A DNA stretch of 64,000 nucleotides from Lophium mytilinum (taxonomy: Eukaryota; Ascomycota; Dothideomycetes; Mytilinidiales; Mytilinidiaceae): the NCBI GenBank assembly GCA_010093605.1, contig MU004181.1:62001-126000 (forward strand), in the 5' to 3' direction. The position numbers and the translations under genes are program-made. This document shows positions 21,460 to 34,208 of this stretch, in pieces (within the stretch, counting starts at the first letter, position 1; the number at the start of each line of letters is the position of its first letter). The notes below the pieces were generated by a model that saw nothing but the letters and a program-made list of their open reading frames with translations, was not told the DNA's origin and searched no databases.

Positions 21460-24400
21460 GAGGGATAGGATCCAGTAAAGGGGCAGTCTCAAGAAGGAGC
21501 ATACATGAAAATTGCTTGATCGGTAGCTATGGAGACCATCGTTGCTGAATCACCTCTGCATTGCCTAGGGGTGGACCAAGTCGGTGAATACCATGTCAAA
21601 ACGTCAGTACCGACGTTGCGGTCTAGCCACATGGAAAGATGACTTTGTCGGAGCACTGTCCAAATCCAAGAACCGCGCCCTCGCATTCAACAAACATTCA
21701 ATTGCAGGCACTTGGCCATCTCATACAGCGTCAGTAGACCTGCTAAACCTCAGCATTGTCCTACTGCTTTCAGGTTAACTTCCTGGATACTGCTTGCTAT
21801 CTTTCGCCCAAACCATACTCTCCCCTCTCCCCAAGAACTAGCCTCTCCGCGCCGCCACAAAGTAATGTGAACCTCCTCCAGCACTCCTCCATTTCGTAGT
21901 AAAATGCTCCTGAACCTACTCCAAGTTATGCAGTTACCCCTTCGACATCGCTCCTCCTCGATCTCATCGGGCTCGTTGAACGTGATGTCGATGATACGTT
22001 CCATACCAAGGCCTGATCGAAGCTGTTTTGCGAGTCAGACTCGAACGTTATCATCCTCCCACAGCCCCTTCTCCAACTACTCTTCAGCTCCACGGCGTAG
22101 GACTATACATCATTCATGCCTAGTTGAGTGTCCACGGCCAGGATTCCAGCTATCCCTCTATCCATCCGCGCCATTTGTCTCGCGAAATAGCTGGCGAGAT
22201 CCCGGGCTGGGCGAAGGGTTGCTATCGCTCTTGGGTGATCTTGAGGGCAGGATGCTCGGGCTAGGGAGAGGGAGTGCCTAGCCTGTCTAGCTAGATTTTA
22301 CGGGTTGGTGGGGACTAGAGGGCCCTCGAAGGGTGGAATTCGGGAAGATGAGTCGCTCCAGCTCTGTCGCGAGCTTGTGCCGTTGTCTGGTAGTATCAGA
22401 CGCCATGATATCGATGTCTGGTCAGGGCTCTGTCTTGACTCGACGCATCGCTAGCACCGGAGCCGCTCCTGACGGCGGCATCGAAGTTGCAGGAGTGGTG
22501 CACCGGGGGTTTGATATTTGGGTTCTGGCTCATGGTGGAGACTGTGGAGGTGGGTGAAGTGTTGATCGTAGGGGTTTGCCGTCTGGGCTGCCTCGTGACT
22601 GAACGACATGCTAACAGCGGTGCTGCTTCTAGTGGTTTCGAGGTTCTAGAGCTGGCGTGCTAGTAGGAGGGCCTTCGTGCGTCGGCCTGTGGGATGGTGC
22701 TGTACATGCCGGTGGAGTTTTGGTGGGATGATGTGGGAGTGAAGTATTATGGAGACGGAGATGTGAGGTGCTGCGGCCAGAAAGGGATTGGATGTATCGA
22801 ATCGAAAGTGAGAATAAATGCTGGAGTGCAAATGGTTCTGAAGTTGTGTGCGATGCGGCGAATTGAACGACGTTTGGGCTCGTGATTCGTTGATGGATGT
22901 CTCCTTTGAATGTGGGTTGGTGACAGCGAAGAGCGGAGAGCTGAGATTCGCAACATACCGTTATGGCCTACTATAATCGTCGCTCCTAGTCCAAAAAGGT
23001 GAAGCGGGGTGATAATTCGAGGGTACGGTAATCGTTTCTGATTCCTGCGGCGGGATGGACGGGGATGTTCTAGCGGGGAGACTCGGGAGTGGTCGAGGCG
23101 GGAGTGTTTCCTCTGGTCTGCCGACTCTCCGGAGATGATGTTGCACTCTGTTGAGTTTTCAGCGCCTGCTTCAAGTGTAGAGGAGTTATGAATCTCGGTG
23201 GACATGGTGCTTGAGGTCGCGGCGGTTTTCCAGGTTGGCCTGATGTGGGCGTGCTGTTGGAAGTTTGTCAGGGCGGACGGCTCCATCAGAGAGCTCCAAA
23301 AGACTGGCTGGGGCCACGAGCTATCTTGGAAAACCTGGATAGTCCGTGCCGGGCGGTGGACGCCATATCGTGACGTTTTTGGAGGTCAGTCAGTCTCGCG
23401 CGAGACCGGGTAGTCCTCGAGACATATGGCACCACCACTTTGACCCCGAAAGGCGCTTAAAGGGTGTCGTAGAGACTGTGGAAGCTTTGACACGTGGTCT
23501 TTCAGAAAGGAAGAGTTGATCGCCATCGATGCCCACCGGCGGACGCGTTTCTGCGACACGTCCCCAGGCCGCGCCTCTGCGGGCGAAGATGGCCACGAAG
23601 GAAGCACAAAATACCTGCGGAGGTTGCATCGAGGCTGTGAACCATGTGTAGGGATTCTGAAAGCGATCAATATTCTGGAACAGGCGTCGCTATCAGTGGC
23701 AGGCGGCTGTGTGAGATTTGGGCACAGAACGCGTCTTCACGCGGCAGAGAGACTGCACAAAGTCCCTAGAGCCCTCTGAAAGACACGAGAGATCCTGATA
23801 CGGAACTATGATCATGTTCTTGGGATAGGTACAGAAGAGCAGACCGGTCGGGTCCATTGAAGGAGTTTTTGGTGGTATCCTAGCCTTGCCGGCTACCAAA
23901 ACACCATGCAGAGCTCACAAGGACATCATGAGAAGCATCAGAGAAGCTTTCATAGTAGCTTCTGCCTCATGACTGCATGAACGCTTTTCGCGGCGCCGCT
24001 AAGCTATATGTCGTCCTCAACACCACGGGCACGCCGCTCTCGGGCAGAGCAACAGCAACTCCCAGCTTCGTTAACGGCCGGCACTGAGATCATCTTCAAC
24101 AGTCACTAGCATCATGAGGACTCATAGTATGAACCTATATTGAATCTACATAGTATCGTACAAGAGAAGGGCTGCCATGCTAAACCTAACCTCGACACCA
24201 CCAACAACGAGAGAAGACTTCTTCTTCAACCCCCTGCACAAGGCAGGTAAGCCAATGAAAAAGATGTGCTCGAAGAGCGGACCAGCAAAAATTATGCTGG
24301 TTAACCCCCCAAGAGGGGAATTAGATAGCAGTCCCCTCCCCGTTGTGCAATGCAGGAGAGGACTACCAGGTGGACCGGATTCATGAGCTCGGACACCCCA

Positions 24401-26430
24401 GCGTGTTCTGAGAATTGTTAGCAAGGTCTGAAAGGAAGGAGGGTGGCTGGGTGTGAACTCACAAGTATGAGTTGCAAAGAGGAGGGGGGAGGGGCTCTTA
24501 TATACTGGGAGAGGAAAGAATTTGCGGAGCGGATCAACAAGCTGTTCCGAAGACCGGCGACATTCCACCAGTTTCCAGGCGCTGCTGCCTGGAAGGTCGC
24601 GCTGGAGCGGCGGGGTTGCGGCGGGTAGTGGTGATCCAGGCCGACTCGCCGTGGCCCTCGCGTATCGAGCTTGTCAGTGCCAGGAGCTAACCCAACTAGT
24701 GCGTCGCTATCGGCTCTCGGGAGGTCATAGTCACGGGTAACTCCCAAGGTTCATGTTTAGAGCATGCTATTGCAGCTGGTGGAGTACAATCTGAAGTATG
24801 GGCATGTTAGTTTTTACATATCCTCGGTGAGGGATGAAACATGAAGATTGACCAGTCGCGGGCTGCACCTTTACTAGTCCAGGTCTCTGCATAATATCTC
24901 TACTGGATTCGGCGTTGCTCAGTGTACCTATTATATGACGCTTTCCTTACTCCTTCTCCGTAATTGTTGCCCTTGGTGCCGTAATGTCGCTGGTCGTTGC
25001 AAAGCGTCCGACAGTGAACGAATTTACTGCCCCTGGAAGCTCAATTCTCATGAACGTGAGAACCGTCAATATGGATTTGATATCGGATCCTCATTACGGA
25101 GAATGGGGAGGTGGGATGGATCTTCGGCTTTCAAATGGTCCGTCAACGGCGCTTGGGCCACCGCAGAATGATGAACTTGGTTTGGAAGACAATTGCAGTC
25201 TCGCACACAGCAATCTCATCTATAGATTTACAGCAATTCTCCGAACATAATCTCACCTTGTTATTGGTCTACGGCAGGCGCCCTCAAACCTTTCCTTGCC
25301 ATCGCCAGAAAAACCACGAGATCCGACTTCCATATGCCCAACCTCGGTTACAAGACTTGCGTACCCACGATTTAGACTTCCAGCAGCTCTTCGAAAGACG
25401 ACCAAGCCACAATCTCTATTTGCTACACCAATATCGGTCCCCTGCTTGCCCTCCTTACGGCGCCATCCCTCTTCGTCTATGACCCGCCGCCTCGACGTGG
25501 TAATTCGACCTTCCGCCCATCTTGATTGTCTATGTTTTCGATCCGCAGCCTATGGCTTTGCTCGAGACGGCTTTATCTTGTTTCATGCTCTAGCCTGCTA
25601 TATCGCGGTTAGGGGATCTAGGAGATTTAGGCTCGATGGGCTGCATCTCTGGCTGGAAGGAAAGCCTCGCCGGTTTCACGATCACGAAGTACCGGCCTTC
25701 GAAACCGTGTGGACACTGGTTTGGGCTCGATTGCTGACGCTGGAGGGATTGGCTTGGAGATAGGGACGAGCGGAGTGGAAGAAAGGGGATAAGGAGGGCT
25801 AAGTTCTAGAATCGTGGGATATGCTTCCTCTCGGATCGATCGACCTAGTACGCCTCCGGCACCAGCTGGCGTATTGTTCAAGAGCACAGCTTATAAGACT
25901 ACATATGGGTAATATTGTAATGTTAGACGGCCTTCAAGAACCACTGCAATCCTTTGAGGCTCGCTCAACATGCACTGACAGGCCGTGAAATATGAGGACC
26001 ATCTTTAGGAGCTCTACATGTTGATCCCGGTGATTTTTAAGTAGTTATAGCAAAAGGATAGCATGGAAGATGTGTCCTTCTTGTCAGACTCGCCTTCTAC
26101 CTAATTGCAGCTGGTGCCACTGACATGAATTTTCAAATCTTGAGGGCAGTCAACATGAATCAGAGGACCTCCAAAGGGACTGTATGGTAGTTCTTCAATG
26201 GAAGCTTTCATTTAGAAGTAACATATGATTGGAACACGTCTACAAGCTATGGACTGATCCCAGCGTCAAGATCTTTGCAAGCAACCTCTCATGTTGGGTG
26301 GAGCGGTAGGCATCATGGGCATGTCTGGCATGTTCGACGTGGCGGCATATCTCCCATGGGGAACTCGGAGCCTTTGTAAGCTCCTCAGCCATTGAATCCA
26401 CCACGGCGCGTTGATTTTTGACCACTCTGT
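21460..26430. other. Gene-poor stretch, left half
   Basis: No intact gene supported. A minus-strand frame from about 23205 to 22968 (MSTEIHNSSTLEAG ... ITPLHLFGLGATIIVGHN) ends at a GTATGT donor and looks like a real exon, but I cannot place the next exons with confidence. A segment around 24217-24310 (TTCTTCTTCAACCCCCTGCA) resembles one near 29300 (TTCTTCTTCGAGGCCCCGGA), hinting at an old duplication. A 14-nt palindrome, GTCTCGCGCGAGAC, is at 23393-23406. Confidence 0.35.
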
Positions 26431-26459
26431 TCCCGCGTCACTGTTCCTTTAACAGGTCT

Positions 26460-28590
26460 TTTCCTCTCAGGAATGCCTTACGAACAATACGTCTGTGACC
26501 TCGGAAACCTATAACCCAAACCGTGATCCGTCGGCCAGGAGAATTCGTGTAGCCGCAGGTGTCGATTTCTGAACGCCCTATGAGCAATTCGTCGTTTTCC
26601 AAGCCATCCCGCGCCGTTCGCAAGCCCGAGAGGATCCACACCTTCTTCATGCCAGGGAGAAGACATGCCGTCCTCGATCTAGAAAGAACGCACACGGGTC
26701 TGAAGCCAGACAGAAGTCAGCCCATCCGTCGTGGTCTATTTGCCCTGGCCGAGTGAGACCATTGCGGATTAGGCCAGTATCTTTACGATATCCGTCCTGA
26801 AATGGTAACATCCGTTAGAACGTGCTAGAAAAAGACATTCCATAAACCCGTACGTTCCTGGGCGTATCCCTCGTCGTCGTATACAGGGTGGCTTTAGGAC
26901 GAGCATTTATGGTAGCCGTTCTAATCCTTGTCGTAGATGTAGCAGAAGTCGCGGTCGCACGCCCATGCGGTTTTGGTGCGCTCAATTATCTCGCGGACGA
27001 CTGGTCCATATCTTGTTCCTTTGTAGTTCCACTGTGTGAACCGGTGTCTTTAGACGCCGCGGAGATGTCTGCACTCTATCCCGAGCGGCGCATGCTGCTG
27101 AATTGCGTGATAACATCGGTGATTGTGTTGAAGCTGGCATTGACCAGAATTTTAGCGGTTTAAGCTGCGGTGGTGATAGGGGGGCAGAAGTCGTTCTTGA
27201 GGTTTTTATGGATCCTTAAATTCTCCGAGCTCGTTCTAGCGGCCAAAGCGACGGCAGAGAGTTCGAGAGGGGGCCGCCCCCTTCAGTAAGCAGGCGATTC
27301 TAACGGGGTGGCGTGGAGAAGTTTTTCCAGATTGCGGTACTAATGCGTATTGGATACGCTACAGAGAAACCGAATATGAAGAAGAAAGGCCAGGGTTCGG
27401 AGGAAGAATGGTAGAGGACTGGGATGAAATGGATCCTGCAACAGATTCCTCTCGATTTTTGAGCTCATTGTTGCCGCCAAGCCAACGGCGGATATTCGAG
27501 AGGGTCCTCCAGGCCCCGGTAGAAAGCTGTTCTTGTACGGCAGCTTGAGCTTCGCTTTGGCGGCACAGAACAGCGTCTTCTACAGCCGAGCGTTCTTCGA
27601 GTCAAGGGTGTTTTAGGCGCCGGCATTGTAGGAGCAGCACTCGAAGACCACCTCTTGGCCAGCGGTGTTGGTGCAGAGTGCTCTTAGCTACAAGAGGCAT
27701 AGCGAGGTCAGCTACAATTGATGATGATGAGCTTGATGCACAGCTTGCTCAACAGCTGCCCAAAAGCTTGGAGCTTGCGAAGACTGTTTGGTACAACAGC
27801 CAGCAGCGCAGGGGACAACGCACCTTGTCGGGCAGAACGCGGGTGCCTAGGCCTCTCAGCGGGACCTTGAACTCGTGGTCGCTGCCCTGGATGGCGATCT
27901 TGATGGCAATGAGGGTGTCGAGGGTAACGGGGATGTTGGTGCACAGCTCGGCCAGGCTGGCGTCGGCGCTCGCGGAGAGGCCTCGAAGGGCCATCCTTTC
28001 AGGTTGTGAAAGTAGCTGGGGCAGATTCGAGCCGAGGAACAGAGGCCGATGATGGAGAAGGAAGGCGGCGTTTCGGAGGTGTCTTTGAGGACGCACACAG
28101 CGGCAGGCATCGGGAGGGTTGCTGTGCGAGTTTTATGGTAGATGGCCAGTCCCGTACGCTTTTCTCCATAGCCGTCGAAGTTATGTCTGCAACCAGCCGC
28201 AGAGGATATGTAATGAGGATAGCCGGCGTGGTGGATCTGCTTGTCGGAGGGCTCTCTTGATGCTTGTAATAATCTTCTCGTGCTCTCCGAAGACAGCCTC
28301 AAGATGTTGGCCATAGTTTAGAGCTAGTGGCATAAGCAGGAAGCTGAAGTCGTTATACTGCCGATGTGGGTCGATGGCAGGGAAAAAGATTTCCTATGAG
28401 ACTTTCTCGCCGATACGACGAGAGGGGCTGGCGTCTGGTCTATAATGTTGCTCAAGGAGAGGTACGATATGCCCTTCGCCGGCGTCCAGTAGGCGGCGAA
28501 GGGCCAAGGCACCACAGGCCCACGTCACATCCATGCCACGCAGTGCGCACTGAAGTAAACCAAATCGTAGGCGCAAGCTTTTGTAGTTCA
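26460..28590 (-). pseudogene. Decayed coding remnants with internal duplication (family unknown)
   Basis: On the minus strand several stretches read like protein but are broken by stops and frame changes: LDAGEGHIVPLLEQHYR near 28.4 kb, LCTNIPVTLDTLIAIKIAIQ near 27.9 kb, ISAVGLAATMSS near 27.5 kb, ELSAVALAARTSS near 27.2 kb, NYKGTRYGPVVREIIERTK then CYIYDKD near 27.0 kb, and VWVIGFRGHRRIVRKAF near 26.5 kb. The segments near 27.2 and 27.5 kb are diverged repeats of one another in DNA (GAGCTC...TTCGAGAGGG). I cannot name the family. It may be one large dead gene or several fragments. Confidence 0.3.
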
Positions 28591-30301
28591 TCCCACAGAG
28601 CTACGGTAGGCCTCGCGCTTGTTCAGTGGCAGGATGGCACTGCGCGCCAGACATCAAGCTCGGGCGGTGCATTCACGATACGCGCACTGAACGCCTTGCT
28701 GAGGACTGCGAAAGCAGAGAAAGCTCATGAGGAGCTGCATAGTCACGTAGAAATGCAATTGATGTCTCCGCAATTCACTGGCAAATGCCCACCGATCGTC
28801 GCAAGACCATACCCAGAGCGCCCATGGTACCAATATTGCCTTCGCGCCCCAGCCACACCCTCACATTCCATCAATAGATATCTTCCTGGGGTACGCTGAA
28901 CGTGTTCCAATCTCATAGCAAATTTGATGAGCTCGCTGCCTGAATCGGTGGCGGATGAGAGCTGCTTGTCGCCGACGAGCCAGAGCGGGTCCCTTGGTCG
29001 GAGCACCACGCAAAGTTCTGCAGCAAACATCCTAGAGCAATTCCAGTAGGGGCTTGTATATCTAGTCTCTCCAAGTGATTCGTAGAGCGTCGAACGCGTG
29101 TCGTAAAAATCTGCGACGCGTCGCAGCGTGGACGTGCCGCTCAACACCACGCGCGTTGCCACAGCACACCACCACATCATTACGAACAGTATATGCAAAA
29201 GAAAGGCAAGGCAAAATCAAGGCAAAGCGGGGCAACAGTAACGAACTTTGATGTCACGGCAAGTCACAAGTAGACAATCACGAAGAGGAAGTTCTTCTTC
29301 GAGGCCCCGGACAAGCCGAGAAGCTCAATGAAAAGACAAAGTGGAGTGCAACCCTAGCAGGATATCGAGAGAACATCTTCTCTCCCTGCCCAGAGGCGGG
29401 CAGCCCTAGCCTGGTGTATTAGCGAGTCGAATTGGAGAGGAGTGAGGAGGAAAACTTATCTTTTCCCATTATGGAGTCACGCTGGAGAGAGCCTGGTCAA
29501 GGTCAGCAAGACGATCGTGAAGGGAGGTCAGTGACTTATCTTGGTTTGGTTGTTGGCCCGAAGGCAGAAGGTCTAGAGAAGAAGTGTAGTTAGCTATTCG
29601 ATCCTTGACATGAAACAAAACGACGAAAGCAAAAACAGATCCTCCTCTTTCTGGCGACTTTGGCTGGCTGGCGTTGTAGAAGTTGGAAGGACGACGAGCT
29701 TAAGTAGTCGAAAAGTTGCGGCGGCGTTTCGGACTAACTTTGCTCCGTGTGTGGTCCGTATAGCCGTGTCCAATCCCAGTATGCATACATTGTGCAGTAA
29801 GAACCCGAACATGACATCTGCAGAAGTAGTAGAGCGGAATATGACCAAATGGTCTTCGACACACCATTGGTGACGTCACAGTTTTGTCGATTCCCCAGCA
29901 ACATATCCATCCCTAACACTTGGCCTCCAACAAGTCGAAATAGCAGGGAAAATAGAATAACTACTGACGACGGGAAAGCGCAAGTAACCCCATGTCTATG
30001 CCTTCAAGGTATAATCCGCTCATAGTCTTCACAGTGTGACCGATGCCGATGCCCTTGAGCACTGCAAAACGGGCATGGAATCCTACTTTCACTACATCGT
30101 TTGGAATCTTTCTACCTGATCACCCCTGTCGACCACATTCACTCATCATGGGGCCCGTCATCCAATTAATATTCCAGTGGAGTAGCTACATTCGACCTGC
30201 AACCCACAAACCACAACCACCAGACGTACCTACCACACCGACACACAACTCCTGCCAGTCACCGAGTCCTTTCCAATCGGAACTATCAACAAGTCACCGC
30301 A
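28591..30301. other. Intergenic, no supported gene
   Basis: The minus frame 28743-29198 (151 codons) and plus frame 28366-28899 are open, but neither shows a domain or splice support. The promoter of the next gene must lie at the right end, where a CA/CCA-rich leader precedes the ATG. Confidence 0.4.
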
Positions 30302-31723
30302 ATGCCTACCAAGTCGGTCGACCCTGAATTTGAGGCCATGATGAATAGGGCCGCAATGGCATTGCAGAATCTGCCAATCATGTCGGGATCTCACCTTTCT
30401 CCAATTCGTTCTGTTCCAGTCACGCAGAACCAGACTCTTCCTCCTAGCGTCTCTTCCGATCGACAAGCAGCCACGACCTCTGCTTTCGTATCAGATGACA
30501 TCGACACGCTGTCTGGCTCCCAAACAGAAGATCTCACCAAGCGGTCTCCACTCATTACTTTCTTGACGGAATCAGATCGATATGTGCCAATGTTCGACGT
30601 AATCACGCGCTGCCTACCGGTCTCGGATCTCCTAAACCTGAAGCGTGTGAGCAAGGAGCTGCAGGACGTATACGCCAAAGCCCAAAAGTCCCAGTGGAAT
30701 GAAGCCCGGGCTTTCGGTAACTTCTTCAAAGACCCGACAGGCTTCCGTAACAAGCTTGGAGAGGTCGCTGGCCTCATTTCCGGTATATTCGTCTTGCGAT
30801 TCTTGGCCCGTGCAGGCAATGGCAACATGTTAGACCTTTACGCCACCTACGGCCCGCAGGCTGACGCGCTTGAGAAGTATCTTCTTGACGTGGAGGGCTA
30901 CTACGTCAGCGACGAGGAGACAGCACCAGTGCCAAGCAACCTTAATGTATCGAGGTCACGTAAGGCGCAGACGTTTCGCTCTTCCCGCGACAAACGTCTC
31001 TTCATCTACCTCAATCACACGAACTCTTCCCCCATGCTGGACATACTTCGGGGTGATGTGTACAGCACCGCGGCAACTTCGATCATGACGGCAACAAAGG
31101 TCTATTCTCCATTTGCTAACATGACTTTCAAGAGCGATAAAGCCTACATAATCCGCGCCCTCGACCAGAACGCTCAGACGCACTTGAAGGATATTGAGCA
31201 CGCTCGGCGCGAGATCCTGGACCTGCGCTTCAAGGATCGGGGAATAGCGAAGTATCGTCGCTTGAACGACGGGGACTGCTGGGTCATGAGCCTGGATACC
31301 TGCAATATCGCCACGCCCGCCGTCCCTGATTACGTGTATGATCACACCGACTTTCTGTTCACTGATAGCAACCATCGGCTCTCCCCTCCAGAGAACATCG
31401 GCAGCTCGCTTCACTACAACTGCCTTTTGGGCCCCTTGCTTCACCCGGGACTCAAGCACACGTGGCTCGGCTGCGTCGAGGCGGACAACCGAAAGGATGC
31501 AATCATGCGTCGGCTGGACGCAGTGGTCTGGGCGCAACTGTGGAAACTTCGGGGCCGGGATCGGCCGGTCAATTGGGATGAGATGCTGCGGACGCCTCTG
31601 CTGGTGCGCGAGATGACGGGCTATACGGGTAAGACATTCGATGAGAAGCTGCCAGAGTGGATCAAGGAGCTTGACGATCTAAGCCCTGTGAAGACGGATG
31701 GGCCGTCAACCGCAACGAGGTAG
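30302..31723 (+). CDS. F-box-like / degenerate NTase-like family protein (copy B)
   Basis: Intronless, 473 aa, the longest member because of a Ser-rich N-terminal extension of about 80 residues. F-box-like part: FLTESDRYVPMFDVITRCLP then VSDLLNLKRVSKEL. Family blocks follow: SQWNEARAFGNFFKDP, FRNKLGEVAGLISGIFVL, LDLY, SIMTATKVYSPFANMTF, RLNDGDCWVMSLDTCNIATP and VPDYVYDHTDFLF. The C-terminal block (KTFDEKLPEWIKELD) is shared with copy C. It is closest in wording to copy C, which lies 1.1 kb away in convergent orientation, so the pair probably arose by inverted duplication. No catalytic residue set of a known enzyme is complete. Confidence 0.85.
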   Translation: MPTKSVDPEFEAMMNRAAMALQNLPIMSGSHLSPIRSVPVTQNQTLPPSVSSDRQAATTSAFVSDDIDTLSGSQTEDLTKRSPLITFLTESDRYVPMFDVITRCLPVSDLLNLKRVSKELQDVYAKAQKSQWNEARAFGNFFKDPTGFRNKLGEVAGLISGIFVLRFLARAGNGNMLDLYATYGPQADALEKYLLDVEGYYVSDEETAPVPSNLNVSRSRKAQTFRSSRDKRLFIYLNHTNSSPMLDILRGDVYSTAATSIMTATKVYSPFANMTFKSDKAYIIRALDQNAQTHLKDIEHARREILDLRFKDRGIAKYRRLNDGDCWVMSLDTCNIATPAVPDYVYDHTDFLFTDSNHRLSPPENIGSSLHYNCLLGPLLHPGLKHTWLGCVEADNRKDAIMRRLDAVVWAQLWKLRGRDRPVNWDEMLRTPLLVREMTGYTGKTFDEKLPEWIKELDDLSPVKTDGPSTATR

Positions 31724-32797
31724 GCTACGGAATGTACCTGAGTGACACTTCTAGAGCAGCATTTCGGGTTCAATCCATACGGCTCTCTCGGGCTCCGAAA
31801 TAGTCGTACTTGTTTCCATGTTCAGGTATCGAGGTCTTTGGGGCGCAGCGGTGCTTAAGTATGTACATCTAGTAGATATGTTCCCTTGGAAGAGTCTAAA
31901 ATAGATATCAATTCAGGCTCTTCATTCCCTGTCATGCGCAAAGTAAAACGAGATCATACGACGCTTCACGTTAACTTGTCTGTTCTAGCTCTACTTCTCC
32001 GAATACAAGCGTGACATACAGCGAAACGCCGCGATGGCTTTGCTATTTGCGGTCAGAAGTAGGACGCTATTGAAGCTTCTCATATGTGATCAGGAAGCAA
32101 GCAAGAGCATTAAAACTTCAACATATTAGCTTGGTCTCGCTGTTCTACGTTTCCTCAAAATGCGAGGAAAGTGGTTATACAGCAGCCAATCACGCTAACT
32201 GCTATCGTATGAGACTTTCCTGATGCACAATTTTGAAAAAATCACATCTCATCCGTTCTTGTGATGCCTCAGGAGGCGCTAAACCATATTAAACAGTTGT
32301 AATGACGCATTTAGCTGTGCATTGTATTATTTAGAGATCTTTCGTGACCCAACGAGGAGGGGAAAGAAGTCGAGGGAGAGAAAATGATGTGGGCAGGTAA
32401 AAGGCAGGTTGAATTTAAGGGGCGGTCCAAATTGTGCAGTAGTTAAAGGTGTAGAGGGGTCAGAACGCAGGCCTTCACCAAGCTACCTTTCTGACTTCCT
32501 GTTCGGCGAAAAGACCCCGAAAGATAACGTCCATCTTTCAGCAAGTTGATGCTGCTCGAAATTGGGAGACTATTCCGAACTACATAAAGAGGTCCTCTAG
32601 GAAGCTATCTAAGCTCTAAATGAAGCGCTTAGAATCTATTGACTAGTTTACCATCGTGAACAATTTTAGTTACAGTTGAGTAAGCCATCTAGCGCAGACT
32701 TCGAGCTAGTTTATATGGAACAAGGCATTGCACATACTAACTCCATTAGCCTCTTAAAATCCAAGCGAGAGGTAGCATTAGTACAGTTTGCCACCAT
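31724..32797. other. Intergenic between convergent copies B and C
   Basis: About 1.1 kb of 3' flanks, AT-rich. No gene and no clear repeat beyond a weak motif-like string (GATGCCTCAGGAGGCG) near 32264. Confidence 0.5.
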
Positions 32798-34018
32798 CTA
32801 GGAGCGACGGAAGAGCTTCGCCAGCATGTGCACCCATTTCTTCCTCCTGCTCGGCAGTAATGGATGATTGAGTTCTTGAAGCCACTCCGGGATTTTCTCA
32901 TCAAACAATCTGCCCTTGTAGCCCGTCATTGTCTGTAGTAACTCTTTCCTGTGCTGCAACTCGTCCCAATTTTCTGGGAGGTCCTCCCGGGGAAGATCAC
33001 ACAGTTCCATGAACACCAGCGCGTCCAATCGGCGTGCGATTGGTTCCACACGGCCCAGGCCGGCTACAGTCCAATCGTGTGCTACAATCCACTCGTGAGC
33101 CAATCCAGCATGCTTCAACTCCCTCAGCATGATGCGGTAGTGGAGTGGACCACGCCGATTGGTACTGCAGGTAACGAGGAACTCTGCGTGCTCCAAGACA
33201 TAGTCCGGCGTAGATGGCGGCGCAATGTGAGTGGTGTCGAGTGCCATGATCCAAGATGAGCTGTCATTCAGTCGCCGAAGCCGAGTCTTTCCTCTGTCCT
33301 TAAAGCGCGTATCCAGCAACTCATACCCCCTTGCCTTTACATATGATAATTCGTCTCTACCCTCGTAGTCAAGGGGACGCATGCAGTAGGCCTTCTTCGT
33401 CTTGAGCGTCATATCCGCAAAAGGGGCATAGGCTTTCGTTGCCGTCATGAAGACAGTCCCTGCAGTTGTACCCCAAACCCCCCTCAGAACTTGATCCAGT
33501 GGGTGATCCATGGATTGAAGAATGGAAATCCAGAGCCTCGTCTTCTTGCAATGCTGAAAGTATTGAGTTTTGTAAAAAACCGTCGGTGGGTCGCCGGGGC
33601 GGATGTCCTCTGTAAAGCCCTCGTCGATCAAATACTTTTCGACAGCATCGCCTTGCTCGCCGAGGTGAACCTGGAGATCCAGTGAGTTGCCGACAGGGTT
33701 TCGATCGAAGAAGTCCATAGCAAAGACGCCAGCAATGAACGCAGAATTTTGTCCGAGCTTGTTCCTGAACTCTTCAGGTTTTGTGACGAATTTCTTCAGG
33801 GCAGTGTTGACGTTCCATTGTGTATCTTTGGTCTTCTGGTACACCCCGCGGAGGTCTTGGCTGACGCGACTTAGCGTTTTAAGATCAGAAGGCTCCAGAG
33901 AACGTGTGATGGCATCGAACATGGGCACATATTGGTCGGGCTTTGCGAGGAAATCGACCAGAGGTGAGCGATCGTCAGACGCCCGAGTGGGATTACCGAC
34001 TTTCTGGAAAGCAGACAT
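32798..34018 (-). CDS. F-box-like / degenerate NTase-like family protein (copy C)
   Basis: Intronless, 406 aa from the Met at 34018 (MSAFQKVGNPTRASDDRSPL). An in-frame Met at 34108 would add 30 Pro/His-rich residues typical of translated leader and is less likely. F-box-like part: FLAKPDQYVPMFDAITRSLE then DLKTLSRVSQDL. Blocks: TQWNVNTALKKFVTKP, FRNKLGQNSAFIAGVFAM, DFFDR, LDLQV, FMTATKAYAPFADMTL, RLNDSSSWIMALDTTHIAPP and TPDYVLEHAEFLV. The C-terminus is basic (PSRRKKWVHMLAKLFRRS), a feature no other copy has. Close relative of copy B. Confidence 0.85.
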   Translation of the reverse strand: MSAFQKVGNPTRASDDRSPLVDFLAKPDQYVPMFDAITRSLEPSDLKTLSRVSQDLRGVYQKTKDTQWNVNTALKKFVTKPEEFRNKLGQNSAFIAGVFAMDFFDRNPVGNSLDLQVHLGEQGDAVEKYLIDEGFTEDIRPGDPPTVFYKTQYFQHCKKTRLWISILQSMDHPLDQVLRGVWGTTAGTVFMTATKAYAPFADMTLKTKKAYCMRPLDYEGRDELSYVKARGYELLDTRFKDRGKTRLRRLNDSSSWIMALDTTHIAPPSTPDYVLEHAEFLVTCSTNRRGPLHYRIMLRELKHAGLAHEWIVAHDWTVAGLGRVEPIARRLDALVFMELCDLPREDLPENWDELQHRKELLQTMTGYKGRLFDEKIPEWLQELNHPLLPSRRKKWVHMLAKLFRRS

Positions 34019-34208
34019 TGTGGTGATTGGAAACGGGTTCGGCCAGGGGAGTGTGCGGGGTGGTGGGTGGTGGGTAGACAAAAATTTAGGATGATCTTCG
34101 CTATACATCTCACGTTACCATTTTTGTACCCTAGCTAATGGTGCACCGTCAGTGAATGTAGACAACTAAACAGACAATGTGATCGGAACCTTATCTCTCA
34201 GAACCTGT

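Noticed and set aside
22747-23286. 179-codon minus frame
   Set aside because: Only its middle part (about 23205-22968) looks like an exon ending at a GTATGT donor; downstream exons could not be placed, so it is noted but not called as a gene.
21460-30301. Possible LTR retrotransposon in the gene-poor stretch
   Set aside because: I looked for paired long terminal repeats, a primer binding site and reverse transcriptase or integrase motifs and saw none.
30956-31537. 193-codon minus frame within copy B
   Set aside because: Antisense shadow of the F-box-like gene, whose own frame carries all family blocks.
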